Assembly: GCA_017536765.1 (NCBI GenBank)
Contig: JAFXGV010000051.1
Span: 1 to 64,000, forward strand
DNA: 64,000 bases
Origin: Bacteroidaceae bacterium
Lineage (GTDB): Bacteria; Bacteroidota; Bacteroidia; Bacteroidales; Bacteroidaceae
Direction of reading: 5' to 3'
Part shown: piece after piece, positions 45,632-55,155 of the stretch
How the letters are laid out: the number at the start of each line of letters is the position of its first letter
Position numbering within the stretch: the stretch's first letter is position 1
Made by a program: the position numbers and the translations under genes
The notes under the pieces: generated by a model
The model's input: the letters and a program-made list of their open reading frames with translations, nothing else
Databases searched by the model: none
Told to the model about the DNA's origin: nothing

Positions 45632-46068
45632 GAATGAGTGCAGAAACTATTATAAGAATAGAGAAATTAGAGGACTACCCCGCTGCTGCAAAGCAGTTCA
45701 TTGCCGCTATGCAGGGAGAGCGCATTTTTGCCTTTTATGGCAAAATGGGAACGGGAAAGACCACGCTCATAAAGAGCATATGCGAGGAGATGGGGGTTGA
45801 GGATTGCATAAACTCGCCCACCTTCGCCATTGTGAATGAGTATGTGAACGGCGACGAGGAGACCATCTTCCATTTCGACTTTTACAGGATAAAATCTATT
45901 GCCGAGGTATATAATATGGGCTACGAGGAGTATATCTACAGCGATGCTTACTGCTTTATGGAGTGGCCCGAACTCATAGAGGAGCTGCTGCCCGAGGAGA
46001 CGGTGAAGGTATATATCACCGAGGAGAGCGACGGCACACGCACGGTGAGAATGAAGAAGAACGATTAA
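45628..46068 (+). CDS. tsaE: tRNA threonylcarbamoyladenosine ATPase TsaE
   Basis: A 146-residue ATPase of the TsaB-TsaD-TsaE machinery that makes t6A37 in tRNAs reading ANN codons. Walker A GKMGTGKT is at 38-45. The switch-like region NSPTFAIVNEY and the final acidic FMEWPELIEELL follow, as in the family. The ATG overlaps the porX stop (ATGA); an alternative ATG lies two codons on, at 45634. Confidence 0.93.
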   Translation: MRMSAETIIRIEKLEDYPAAAKQFIAAMQGERIFAFYGKMGTGKTTLIKSICEEMGVEDCINSPTFAIVNEYVNGDEETIFHFDFYRIKSIAEVYNMGYEEYIYSDAYCFMEWPELIEELLPEETVKVYITEESDGTRTVRMKKND

Positions 46069-46090
46069 CACACACATAACAGACAAGGAG

Positions 46091-46417
46091 ATGAAGATAA
46101 ACGCAAATGCATCGGGTACAAGAACCATTGAGGTTACTGAAGAACAGTTGCAGATTATAAGAAAATATTCGCTGCTCGACCGCATAACCGACAGCCTGGG
46201 CAGGGTGAACGAGGATTCGCTGGGGAAGCTGCGCCTCACGGTGCGTGCGCTCATAGCATCGCAGCAGATGGATGCGAAGGACCTGCTGGACCTATGCACG
46301 GTGCTATACGATGAGAATATGAAGGCACTGGGCCTTGCCAACCTTATGACCTGCTACAACAACTGGTTGCGAGAGCAATACAAGGAACAACCCGCAGAGG
46401 ATAACGAAGATGCGTGA
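46091..46417 (+). CDS. Hypothetical protein between tsaE and ygiQ
   Basis: A 108-residue soluble, mostly helical protein that I do not recognise (TEEQLQIIRKYSLLDRITDSL, then LCTVLYDENMKALGLANLM). The acidic tail ends in EDNEDA. It lies 22 bases after tsaE, and its last eight bases overlap the ygiQ start, so it is part of the same transcript. Confidence 0.65.
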   Translation: MKINANASGTRTIEVTEEQLQIIRKYSLLDRITDSLGRVNEDSLGKLRLTVRALIASQQMDAKDLLDLCTVLYDENMKALGLANLMTCYNNWLREQYKEQPAEDNEDA

Positions 46418-48266
46418 GAGAAAGGTGAGTGACTGGTTGCCCACCACCCGCAAGGAGGCCGAGATGCGCGGGTGGAGCGAGCTCGATGTGGTTATTTTCA
46501 GCGGCGATGCTTATATAGACCACCCATCGTTCGGGGCAGCTGTTATAGGCCGCATATTGGAAGCCGAGGGGTTGCGTGTGGCCATTGTGCCACAGCCCAA
46601 CTGGCAAGACGACCTGCGCGACTTCAAGAAGATGGGCAGGCCAAGGCTTTTCTTCGGTATTTCGGCCGGTTGTATGGATTCTATGGTGAATAAATACACC
46701 GCTGCCAAGCGATTCCGCAGCGAGGATGCCTACTCGCCCAACGGCAAGCACAGTATGCGCCCCGAGTATGCCACCACGGTATATTCCACCGCGCTCAAAA
46801 AGCTGTTCCCCGATTCGGCCGTGATTATAGGCGGCATTGAGGCCTCTATGCGCCGTTTCACCCATTACGACTATTGGCAGGACACACTGAAAAAAAGTAT
46901 TCTCATAGACAGCAAGGCAGACGTTCTTGCCTATGGTATGGGTGAGCAGCCCATACTTGCCCTTGCCGAGGCTATGAAGCAGAAATTACAGGAGCAGGGT
47001 GGCGACTATATCACCGCCGCACAGGCAAAGGAGATTGCCAAAGAGACAAGGCAAACAGGCTATCTCATAAAGAAGGTCGATTATACTCCCGATGCCGAGG
47101 GCGACAAGATACTTGCCGCGCACGATGTGTGCCTGCGCGACAAGGAGAAACAGGCGGCCAATTTCCTTGCAATAGAGAGGGAGTCGAACAAGGTGAGTGC
47201 CAAAAGGCTGATACAGGAGTATGACGAAGGGTTGGTAGTGATAAACCCGCCATTCCCCAAAATGACAACCGAGCAGCTGGACCATAGTTTCGACCTGCCA
47301 TACACACGCCTGCCCCACCCCAAATACAACGGCAAGCGCATTCCGGCATACGATATGATTAAATTCTCGGTAAACATCCACCGAGGCTGTTTTGGCGGCT
47401 GTGCATTCTGCACCATATCGGCACACCAGGGCAAGTTCATTGTAAACCGAAGCAGCGAAAGTATATTGCGCGAGGTGAAGGAGATTGCCGCAATGCCCGA
47501 CTTCAAGGGCTACCTGTCGGACCTTGGCGGCCCGTCGGCCAATATGTATATGATGCAGGGCAAGAACGAGCAGTTGTGTGCCAAATGCTCACGCCCGTCG
47601 TGCATTCAGCCCAAGATATGCCCCAACCTGAACATAGACCACACTCCACTGCTGAACCTCTATAAGAAGGTAGATGCACTGCCGGAAATAAAGAAAAGCT
47701 TTATAGGCAGCGGTGTACGATACGATATGTTGCTGCACCGCAGCGGCGACAAGGAGCGCGATGCCGCAAGCGACCGATATACCGAGGAGCTTATACGCAA
47801 CCACGTGAGCGGGCGCCTGAAAGTGGCTCCCGAGCATACCAACGATGCCGTGCTGCACCTTATGCGCAAACCGCCCTTCAAGCAGTTCCACGATTTCAAG
47901 AGGATTTTCGACAAGATAAACAGCCACTATAACCTGAAGCAGCAGATTATACCCTATTTTATAAGCAGCCACCCGGGCAGCACACTTGAGAGTATGGCCG
48001 AGCTTGCGGCAGAAACAAAGCAGCTGAATTTTCACCTGGAGCAGGTGCAGGACTTCACACCCACGCCTATGACAATGGCAACAGAGATGTACTACACGGG
48101 TATAAACCCCGAAACGGGCGAGAAGGTGTATGTGGCACGCACAATGCGCGACAAGGAGGCACAAAGGAGATTCTTCTTCTGGTACAAGCCCCAGGAGAGA
48201 AAAGAAATAATGCAGGCCCTGCGACGCCTGGGGCGTGCGGACCTGCTTAAGAAACTTGCACTGTGA
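46410..48266 (+). CDS. YgiQ-family radical SAM protein
   Basis: A 618-residue iron-sulfur protein. The radical SAM cluster motif CFGGCAFC (about residues 329-336) follows the family's FSVNIHRG segment, and the N-terminal UPF0313 region carries DVVIFSGDAYIDHP. The C-terminal CSRPSCIQPKICPN offers a possible second cluster site. The reaction of this family is not known to me. Start ATG at 46410, overlapping the previous gene by eight bases. It closes the plus-strand run. Confidence 0.92.
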   Translation: MRERKVSDWLPTTRKEAEMRGWSELDVVIFSGDAYIDHPSFGAAVIGRILEAEGLRVAIVPQPNWQDDLRDFKKMGRPRLFFGISAGCMDSMVNKYTAAKRFRSEDAYSPNGKHSMRPEYATTVYSTALKKLFPDSAVIIGGIEASMRRFTHYDYWQDTLKKSILIDSKADVLAYGMGEQPILALAEAMKQKLQEQGGDYITAAQAKEIAKETRQTGYLIKKVDYTPDAEGDKILAAHDVCLRDKEKQAANFLAIERESNKVSAKRLIQEYDEGLVVINPPFPKMTTEQLDHSFDLPYTRLPHPKYNGKRIPAYDMIKFSVNIHRGCFGGCAFCTISAHQGKFIVNRSSESILREVKEIAAMPDFKGYLSDLGGPSANMYMMQGKNEQLCAKCSRPSCIQPKICPNLNIDHTPLLNLYKKVDALPEIKKSFIGSGVRYDMLLHRSGDKERDAASDRYTEELIRNHVSGRLKVAPEHTNDAVLHLMRKPPFKQFHDFKRIFDKINSHYNLKQQIIPYFISSHPGSTLESMAELAAETKQLNFHLEQVQDFTPTPMTMATEMYYTGINPETGEKVYVARTMRDKEAQRRFFFWYKPQERKEIMQALRRLGRADLLKKLAL

Positions 48267-48275
48267 GAGAGGTAA

Positions 48276-48440
48276 TTACTCCTCCACAGGTGCAAACTCG
48301 TCTTTACCTACACCACACATTGGGCACACCCAATCTTCGGGCAGGTTCTCAAACGATGTTCCGGGCTTTATTCCCTGTTCGGGATCGCCAATGGCGGGAT
48401 CATATTCCCACTGGCACACTGTACAATAATACTTTTTCAT
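48276..48440 (-). CDS. Rubredoxin
   Basis: A 54-residue iron protein for electron transfer. The two CxxC metal-binding knuckles are CTVC (Cys6, Cys9) and CPMC (Cys39, Cys42), with the usual WEYDPAIGD and [11 protein letters not shown] context. It converges with ygiQ, whose stop is nine bases away. An inverted repeat lies upstream at 48496-48543. Confidence 0.95.
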   Translation of the reverse strand: MKKYYCTVCQWEYDPAIGDPEQGIKPGTSFENLPEDWVCPMCGVGKDEFAPVEE

Positions 48441-48495
48441 AACTATCTGTTTTTTAATTATAACACTTTATTTATTCCTTTTGTTGGAAAGAAAG

Positions 48496-48543
48496 AATGC
48501 TATTTCTGCACTCTTTGGTACAAAAATAGCATTTATTTCTTAT
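48496..48543. promoter_or_regulatory. Inverted repeat upstream of rubredoxin
   Basis: Ten-base arms AATGCTATTT (48496-48505) and its complement (48534-48543) with a 28-base spacer, 56 bases before the rubredoxin start. A regulator site is possible; no T-run makes a terminator unlikely. Confidence 0.35.
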
Positions 48544-48576
48544 CTGCAAACAGAGTTACACACCATTTTATAAATC

Positions 48577-49284
48577 TTAACTAAAATTGGCAAGATAATC
48601 GTCTATCAGCAGGCGCATACCCTCGGAGGCTCCTTTGCGTATGTGAACAACGTTTGAGGGCAACACGGCTGCCACATCGTTGGGATCGATAAGATAGATG
48701 GGAACGCCTGCAGGTGCATAATGCAGGAGCCCCGCAGCAGGATATACATTGAGCGAGGTGCCGATGATGACAAAGGCATCTATGTCGCGCATTGCCATAA
48801 TGGCATCCTCCATAAGGGGAACAGCCTCGCCAAACCACACTATGAAGGGGCGCAGCTGTGAGCCGTCGGCCGCAAGGTCGCCCACCTTTATTGTGGGAGC
48901 GGATGGTTGCAGGGTGCGCACGTAACGTAAATCAGCGGGGTTGCGCGATGAGCACACCTTCATAAGCTCGCCGTGCAGGTGTATTACCGATGTGGAGCCG
49001 GCACGTTCGTGCAGGTCATCGACATTCTGGGTTACAACCGTCACGTCATATTTCTCCTCAAGCGAGGCTACAAGGCGGTGTCCTTCGTTGGGAGCAACAC
49101 CAAGCAGCTCAATGCGGCGCTTGTTATAGAATTCGAGTACAAGAGAGGGGTTGGCTGCAAAGCCTTGGGGGGTGGCCACCTGCTCCACGGGGTAGTTATC
49201 CCACAAGCCACCACCGCCACGGAAGGTGGCAAGGCCGCTTTCCACGCTCATACCGGCACCTGTGAGTATTACAATCTTTTTCAT
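48577..49284 (-). CDS. cobB: Sir2-family NAD-dependent deacylase
   Basis: A 235-residue cytosolic enzyme that removes acyl groups from lysine using NAD. The sirtuin motifs GAGMSVESGLATFR (about 8-21), TQNVDDLHERAG and HLHGEL are present, with the catalytic His in HLHGE. In the zinc-module position only one Cys is visible (KVCSSRN), so the usual four-cysteine zinc site is missing. The same seems to be true of other Bacteroidota members I remember. It lies 136 bases before the rubredoxin start and is read in the same direction. Confidence 0.88.
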   Translation of the reverse strand: MKKIVILTGAGMSVESGLATFRGGGGLWDNYPVEQVATPQGFAANPSLVLEFYNKRRIELLGVAPNEGHRLVASLEEKYDVTVVTQNVDDLHERAGSTSVIHLHGELMKVCSSRNPADLRYVRTLQPSAPTIKVGDLAADGSQLRPFIVWFGEAVPLMEDAIMAMRDIDAFVIIGTSLNVYPAAGLLHYAPAGVPIYLIDPNDVAAVLPSNVVHIRKGASEGMRLLIDDYLANFS

Positions 49285-49297
49285 AAACTATTACTTT

Positions 49298-49338
49298 TAT
49301 AATAAAACAAATAGAGAGAGACACAAGCCTCTCTCTAT
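49298..49338 (-). terminator. Terminator of the SusC/SusD locus
   Basis: A 10-base stem (49311-49320 with 49329-49338), then a T-rich tract on the minus strand (49310-49298). It lies 17 bases after the end of the last SusD gene. Confidence 0.75.
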
Positions 49339-49355
49339 CCGTAATATCTCATTTA

Positions 49356-51797
49356 TTATTCATTGCCCTCTTCGGGGGTTGAAGGTGCAACCACGTCGTC
49401 TTGTGCAGTGTCATCACCTTCGGTACCACTCTCGGGAGTCTCGGGTGTTACATCATCCTCGTTACCCTCGCCCTCCTCGGGTGTCTCGGGGGCCTCGGGA
49501 ATAAAAGGCTCGTCGGGAGTCACGGGAACGATGGTGGGGATGAGGTAGTTGTCGGGGAGAGGCATATACCAGTTGTTCTTGTCCATCAGCTTGCCATACA
49601 ACGCTGCATCCCAGCCCGATGCGCCCTCTGCTGTACGCCAATCGGCATCGCTCACGTTGCGGGCTGCAACACGTTTTGCAAGGAATTCGGGCTTGGCAAG
49701 GGCGGTGGCCATACGTGCAAGGTCGCCAAAGCGGTGGCCTTCCCAAGCCATCTCAAGTGCCATCTCGTCAATGAGCTTGTCGTACATATACTCTATGCGC
49801 AACTGGTCGGTTACGTTGTAAACCTTAACCTCTTTAGGCTCGGTGTAGCTGTACTCCCAAACTACGTTGCCATTCTCGTCGAGTTTATATGTTGTCTGCT
49901 CCTCATCCTCGTAAACGGGAAGCTGGCGGAGAGAGCTGTCGTCGTTGTATTCAATAGTAGAAACAATCTGTGTTACGTCCTCTTCGGCAAGGATGTTATG
50001 ATACATTGCCACGCAAGAGTCGGTGAGTGCGTAGTAGGGGTTAGACTCGGTGAAGCCTGAACCACGTGAGTGGATACCGATGTTGCCAGAGAATGTATTG
50101 CCGCTGAAATCGAACACAAGGGGCTCGTATTCCGACTTGACAACCTCGGCCATTACGGGAGCAGTCTGTGTTATCTCCTCAGTTACAGGCTCGCCTGTCT
50201 CTTCGTCTACAACGGGAGCACCTGTCTCATCGAGAACGGGAACAACCAATTTAACAGCCTTACCCTCGGCATCGCGCAAAGTGGCTGTGAGGCCGCGACC
50301 TATTTCGTCAACACGCTGCTCCACGACGGTGTCGGGCTGCCAGTAGAGTTTGTACTCTTTCTTCACACCTGTTTTAAGAACGGTGAGAGCAAGCTCCTTT
50401 GCACCTGTCCAACCCTCGCGCTCCAAGCCCATAAGAGCCTCGGCAAAGCGCAAATATACGTGTTCGGGACGGTCGAGTATGATGTTGTTTGCCTTGTGCA
50501 TAAAACTTAGCATCATACGATCCTCATCTATTGTTATAACATCGTTCACCTCGTTCACGTTGAACTTGAGAACTATGTTGTTATACAGTGTCTTATTGAT
50601 ATCGGTACCACGCTGCGATGCCGTTACAGAGAACAAGCGAAGGTCGCCGGGCCACTTCTCACTGTTTACAATATAATCGGTGTATGAAGTCTCGGTTTTG
50701 TAATAACGGTAGTTATATACCTGACGGGCAGACAAGCCTACCAATGCGGGTGATGCCACAACCTGATTCTGACCGGCATCGCCAATGGGCGCAAACACAT
50801 CGGCAAGGTTAGAGGTCATACCATTGTTCTCGTTGTCGGTGTAGTGTATCATAGATACCATATCACTTGCTCTTGCTGTGAGGTCGGTTCTGATGAAACG
50901 TGCGAGGAAACCGGTATTGGGTGCCTGGTTCTTGTCATCGGGTTTCTCGCTGGCATGGCCCGCAGTGTGACGTGAATCGCCGTGAGGGTTATCCTCGGTG
51001 AGGTATTCCTCGTAACATTTTGCAGCCATTGCGTAATCGCTGTTGGGGTTGGGATAGGGCAATGGATATGATGTTGTTTCGGCTTTCAAAGAGGCGCGCC
51101 ACAAATAGAGGTCACCCAAAAGCACGCGGATAGGCATAAAGAGTTTACCTGTCATACTCTTGTCAACAAAGTTGGGGATTTCCCACAAAGGCATCTGATA
51201 GATGGAAGGATTCTGGAAACGAGAAAGGTCCTCTATGAGATTGTTGATGACTGTGATATGGTCTGTGGGTGCTGCCGACATTATCTCCTCGGCCTTGCTG
51301 TGTGTGAGCACGGGCTCGGTGAAATAGGGAACATATGCGTGGTTCTTTATCAATTGCAAATAAGTCCAGGCACGTACACTCTTTGCGGCAACATACTCGC
51401 GCAACATAAGACGGCGGTTGTCGTACTCCAATGTGGTATCTACGCGAGCAAGGAACACGTTACAGTTGTTGATGATAGAGAAATAATCCTTTACATCAAG
51501 ATATTGGTTATTCTCGGCATCGAACTCGTAGTTGCTGATATCAAGAACATCATCGAGTGTCTTGTTGTTGGTAGCCAACAGGTCGCCACGAAGCTCATTC
51601 AACAATATGTGTCTGTCGCCAACCTTCTGGACCGATTTCAGAATACCCAATACAGAATATACCGAATCGTTAAAAGTCCAATCGTCAAATTCATACTCAA
51701 CGCGGTTAGACTCCACGTTCAGCATATCTTCGCAAGAGGAGAAGAAAAACGCTCCGCAAAGAAGGAATGTAACTGTATAAATAAGATTCTTTTTCAT
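49356..51797 (-). CDS. SusD/RagB-family lipoprotein with acidic tail (module 2)
   Basis: An 813-residue surface lipoprotein that binds glycan or peptide for its SusC partner. Signal peptide with lipobox FFSSC near residue 21. The N-terminal TPR-rich region (YVAAKSVRAWTYLQLIKNHAYVPYF) and the C-terminal WEGHRFGDLARM helix are SusD landmarks. It is longer than the usual 500-600 residues. The last 55 residues are almost only Glu, Asp, Pro, Thr and Gly (TPETPEEG-type repeats), and a similar VPVLDETGAPVVDEETGEP stretch is inserted in the middle. It ends the module-2 operon, 65 bases after SusC. Confidence 0.87.
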   Translation of the reverse strand: MKKNLIYTVTFLLCGAFFFSSCEDMLNVESNRVEYEFDDWTFNDSVYSVLGILKSVQKVGDRHILLNELRGDLLATNNKTLDDVLDISNYEFDAENNQYLDVKDYFSIINNCNVFLARVDTTLEYDNRRLMLREYVAAKSVRAWTYLQLIKNHAYVPYFTEPVLTHSKAEEIMSAAPTDHITVINNLIEDLSRFQNPSIYQMPLWEIPNFVDKSMTGKLFMPIRVLLGDLYLWRASLKAETTSYPLPYPNPNSDYAMAAKCYEEYLTEDNPHGDSRHTAGHASEKPDDKNQAPNTGFLARFIRTDLTARASDMVSMIHYTDNENNGMTSNLADVFAPIGDAGQNQVVASPALVGLSARQVYNYRYYKTETSYTDYIVNSEKWPGDLRLFSVTASQRGTDINKTLYNNIVLKFNVNEVNDVITIDEDRMMLSFMHKANNIILDRPEHVYLRFAEALMGLEREGWTGAKELALTVLKTGVKKEYKLYWQPDTVVEQRVDEIGRGLTATLRDAEGKAVKLVVPVLDETGAPVVDEETGEPVTEEITQTAPVMAEVVKSEYEPLVFDFSGNTFSGNIGIHSRGSGFTESNPYYALTDSCVAMYHNILAEEDVTQIVSTIEYNDDSSLRQLPVYEDEEQTTYKLDENGNVVWEYSYTEPKEVKVYNVTDQLRIEYMYDKLIDEMALEMAWEGHRFGDLARMATALAKPEFLAKRVAARNVSDADWRTAEGASGWDAALYGKLMDKNNWYMPLPDNYLIPTIVPVTPDEPFIPEAPETPEEGEGNEDDVTPETPESGTEGDDTAQDDVVAPSTPEEGNE

Positions 51798-51815
51798 TGT
51801 GTTTTTTATTTATTC

Positions 51816-51852
51816 TCGTATTATTGCCACGAAAGCCGCGGCAATAATACGA
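51816..51852 (-). promoter_or_regulatory. Hairpin between susC and susD of module 2
   Basis: A perfect 13-base stem (51816-51828 with 51840-51852), 11-base loop, in the 65-base gap between the two genes. An A-rich rather than T-rich sequence follows, so it more likely marks processing or stabilisation than termination. Confidence 0.5.
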
Positions 51853-51862
51853 TTTATATTCA

Positions 51863-54800
51863 TTAGAGGTTAAGCTTAACACCAAAGTGGAAACTTCTGC
51901 TCTGAGGCAAAAGACCAGCATCGATGCCCTGATAGAGAATGCTGTTGTTTACAGATGTTTCGGGATCGTTACCATCATACTTTGTGAATGTATATACATT
52001 CTCGGCTGCGCACCACAATGTGAGGCCCTGCAACCAGCTGTATGAAACGGGCACGTCGTATGAGAGTTTGATAGTCTTGATTCTCAAATATGAACCATCC
52101 TCTATCCAACGGTCCGAGAAACGGCTGTTGCCCATAGGATCGCCAAATGCCACCTTGGGTGTCGATGTCTGCTGATTATTTACAGTCCAACGATCTATAA
52201 GAGCTGTTGTCTGGTTGTTGAATGATGAACCGCTCTCAAGCTGCTGACGATAGTAGTTGTAGATATCGTTACCTACAGAATAGTTGCATACAACATCGAG
52301 TTTCCAATTCTTCATCTTCATACTTGAATAGATGTTACCATAGAAATCGGGGTTGGGATCGCCAATCACGGTTTTGTCGTTCTCGTCGATGAGACCGGGG
52401 TTCTCACCGGGATTGATATCGACGAACTTAATGTCACCGGCCTCGAACTTATGGATGTTGGTACCCTCTTTCTTGTAAAGGCCAAGTGCAGCAGCCTCTT
52501 CGGCAGATGCTATCACACCATCGGTCTTGTAGCCCCAGAACACAGCAACGGGCTGGCCAACCATAGTCTTAACCTCGCCACCGTAAACCGCTACGGGTTT
52601 AAGCGACTCGTCAAGGGCTGTAACCTCGTTCTTATAGTGACCAACAGAGGCACCTACCTCCCATTGGAAATACTTTGAATTGGCAACCTTGTAGTTGGCC
52701 GAAGCCTCGAAACCAACGTTCTCAAGTTCGCCGCCATTAGACCAATAAGTGTCCATACCTGTTACAAAAGCAAATTTCTTCTGAACAAGGAGGTCGGTTG
52801 TCTTTGATTTATAAACATCGAAACTCAAGCCCAAACGGTTGTCGAATAACATCATATCGGCACCAAGGTTGATGCGGTGTGTTGTTTCCCATTTAACACC
52901 GTCGTTCTCTACGTTACCAAGCTCCAAGCCAAGTGTTTTGTTAAAGAAGTTGGCTGTCTGCAAATAGCTGCGAGCTGCATAGAAATCAATAGCATCGTTA
53001 CCTACAGCATCGTAACCTGCACGCAACTTAAGCATATTGATGGGTTTGAACTTGAACCATTTCTCCGAAGACAAGAGCCAGGCAGCCTGCACCGAGGGGA
53101 AGAGGCCCCAAGCAACACCGCCAATCTTCAATACACCATCGGCATTCTTACCAAAGCGTGAAGATGTCTCAAGTGATGCTGTTGCCTGCAAGAAGTACTT
53201 TGTCATATATGAATAGTCGGCCGAGAGGTACCAAGCAAGGTTGGTCCACATATTGTCCTCGCCCGCTGTAGAGAGGTCGTCAAGCGAACCGCTCACACCA
53301 AAGTTCTGGTCGTTACCGGTGTTGGCACCACCGATAGAGTTTGTGTCATACTCAAAGTTTGTATAACGGAAACCGCCATAAACATCCAATTCGTGTGCAC
53401 CGAAACGCTTGTCCCAAGCCACACGTGTGTCGCTTGTAATGATAGCCTCGCGAGAAAAGAGCGATGCAGCGTAGTTGCTTATGCTCTTACCTGCCGATTC
53501 TGAATAGAAATCGTAGTTTGTAGCACCCGAAGGATCGGCATAGGGAAGATAGTAAACCTCATTCACGCGATAGAGCGAGTAGTTGAAGGTCTCGGTAATG
53601 GTGAAATCGCCCAACCTAAGCTCGGGAGCCACGGTGATACCCATATTGGTATATTCCATCTCGTTCTTATAGGCACCTGCACCATTCTCAAGAATAATCA
53701 TAGGGTTATAGAGCGAGTTGTTGGGATGTGTTACACCGGCTGTTCTTGCGGGTAAGTATGCAAAATTATCGGCTGCATCAAGATTGTTGCTCTTCACACC
53801 CAAATCGGAGAAACGATAGGGGCTGAGGAAAGGCGACTTGATTTTAGCCAAATAACCCAAAGATGAGATAGGGAGCTTTGACTGGTCCTCGCGAATACCA
53901 TCGTCGAGCAACTCGCGGGCAACACGAGAGAACGAGATATCAACACGGGTGTCGAAATTCTCGGCAAGTGAGATATCGGAGTTCAAACGCACGTTCATAC
54001 GCTCCATATTGTTTGCTTCGAGCGGGCTGTCGGCTGTTGTATAACCGAACGAGAAGTTGTACATAGCAATGTCATCACCACCCTCTACATTCAGTTTGTA
54101 GTTCTGAGAGAAGGCCTCGGTGTATGTGTAATCCTCCCAATCTGTATCGTTATGGAACTTGTTGTATAGCACATAATCCTTGTCGTTACGCAAGAAGGGG
54201 AAATTTGAGTTCGCCGGAATATTGGATATACTACCTATCAAGTCGTTGGCATAGATGCGGTAATCATCGGCACCCATAACGTCCATTGTCTTGGGAGCAA
54301 GTGCAATACCACCATACGCGTTCACAGCAATGCGGGTAGCCATACTGCGACCACGCTTGGTGTTGATGATGAGAACACCGTTTGCAGCACGTGAGCCATA
54401 GAGTGCAGTACCATTCTTCATAAGCTTCACCTCCTCGATATCCTCAACATCTATTGCAGAAAGAATATTGTTGAAAATACCGGTGTGCAGGTATGTAGAA
54501 CTCTCCTGCATATCCCAGATGAGACCATCTACAACTACCAAGGGCTGTGTTTTGGCATTCAATGAGCTGATACCACGCACAAACATAGCGTTACCCACGG
54601 CCAACGCACCCGAACGTGTTATAGAACGGATGTCGGCACCAAGGTTCTTCTGAATATCGGAATCAATGGTGGAAGAGGGAGAAATCTCCTTTTCAAAGCC
54701 ATTGTGCTCAACAGCCTTGATATCTGCCACATAATTATCTGAGAAACCATCGCTGTAGAGACGCACGTTAATGATGTCGTCGTTGTAAACAGGACGCTGA

Positions 54801-55150
54801 ATCAACAAATACTCGGGTGTTGAGAAACTGAGCAATGTAACGTAAGAGGGGATTGCCAATGTGTACTGGCCCTCGGCGTTGGTCATTGTAGTGATTTTCT
54901 CGTGACCGGTTGCCTGCACGCGCACACCGGGCATAGGAGCATTTGTGATTGCATCGTAAACGGTACCTGTAATTGTACGTGTCTCAACGGTAGCAACAGC
55001 TTTTGACTCGACCTTTACAGAATCGTTCGCCTCATATGCCGCGGCATTGATTGCCGATGCGTTAAGGGCTGATGGCATAAACACTGTCAATGCCACCAAT
55101 AATTGCATAAATTGTCGCATATACATAGTTATTTTTCTTTTTTTCATCAT
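51863..55150 (-). CDS. SusC/RagA-family TonB-dependent transporter (module 2)
   Basis: A 1095-residue outer-membrane beta-barrel importer. Signal peptide (about 1-33) followed by a carboxypeptidase-like regulatory domain (ITGTVYDAITNAPMPGVRV, about 59-77), the plug with SSLNAKTQPLVVVDGLIWDM and a long barrel ending in KLNL, with a terminal aromatic/hydrophobic pattern. It works with the SusD lipoprotein that follows. It starts five bases after the fasciclin gene's stop codon, so the three genes form one unit. Confidence 0.95.
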   Translation of the reverse strand: MMKKRKITMYMRQFMQLLVALTVFMPSALNASAINAAAYEANDSVKVESKAVATVETRTITGTVYDAITNAPMPGVRVQATGHEKITTMTNAEGQYTLAIPSYVTLLSFSTPEYLLIQRPVYNDDIINVRLYSDGFSDNYVADIKAVEHNGFEKEISPSSTIDSDIQKNLGADIRSITRSGALAVGNAMFVRGISSLNAKTQPLVVVDGLIWDMQESSTYLHTGIFNNILSAIDVEDIEEVKLMKNGTALYGSRAANGVLIINTKRGRSMATRIAVNAYGGIALAPKTMDVMGADDYRIYANDLIGSISNIPANSNFPFLRNDKDYVLYNKFHNDTDWEDYTYTEAFSQNYKLNVEGGDDIAMYNFSFGYTTADSPLEANNMERMNVRLNSDISLAENFDTRVDISFSRVARELLDDGIREDQSKLPISSLGYLAKIKSPFLSPYRFSDLGVKSNNLDAADNFAYLPARTAGVTHPNNSLYNPMIILENGAGAYKNEMEYTNMGITVAPELRLGDFTITETFNYSLYRVNEVYYLPYADPSGATNYDFYSESAGKSISNYAASLFSREAIITSDTRVAWDKRFGAHELDVYGGFRYTNFEYDTNSIGGANTGNDQNFGVSGSLDDLSTAGEDNMWTNLAWYLSADYSYMTKYFLQATASLETSSRFGKNADGVLKIGGVAWGLFPSVQAAWLLSSEKWFKFKPINMLKLRAGYDAVGNDAIDFYAARSYLQTANFFNKTLGLELGNVENDGVKWETTHRINLGADMMLFDNRLGLSFDVYKSKTTDLLVQKKFAFVTGMDTYWSNGGELENVGFEASANYKVANSKYFQWEVGASVGHYKNEVTALDESLKPVAVYGGEVKTMVGQPVAVFWGYKTDGVIASAEEAAALGLYKKEGTNIHKFEAGDIKFVDINPGENPGLIDENDKTVIGDPNPDFYGNIYSSMKMKNWKLDVVCNYSVGNDIYNYYRQQLESGSSFNNQTTALIDRWTVNNQQTSTPKVAFGDPMGNSRFSDRWIEDGSYLRIKTIKLSYDVPVSYSWLQGLTLWCAAENVYTFTKYDGNDPETSVNNSILYQGIDAGLLPQSRSFHFGVKLNL

Positions 55151-55155
55151 AAAGT

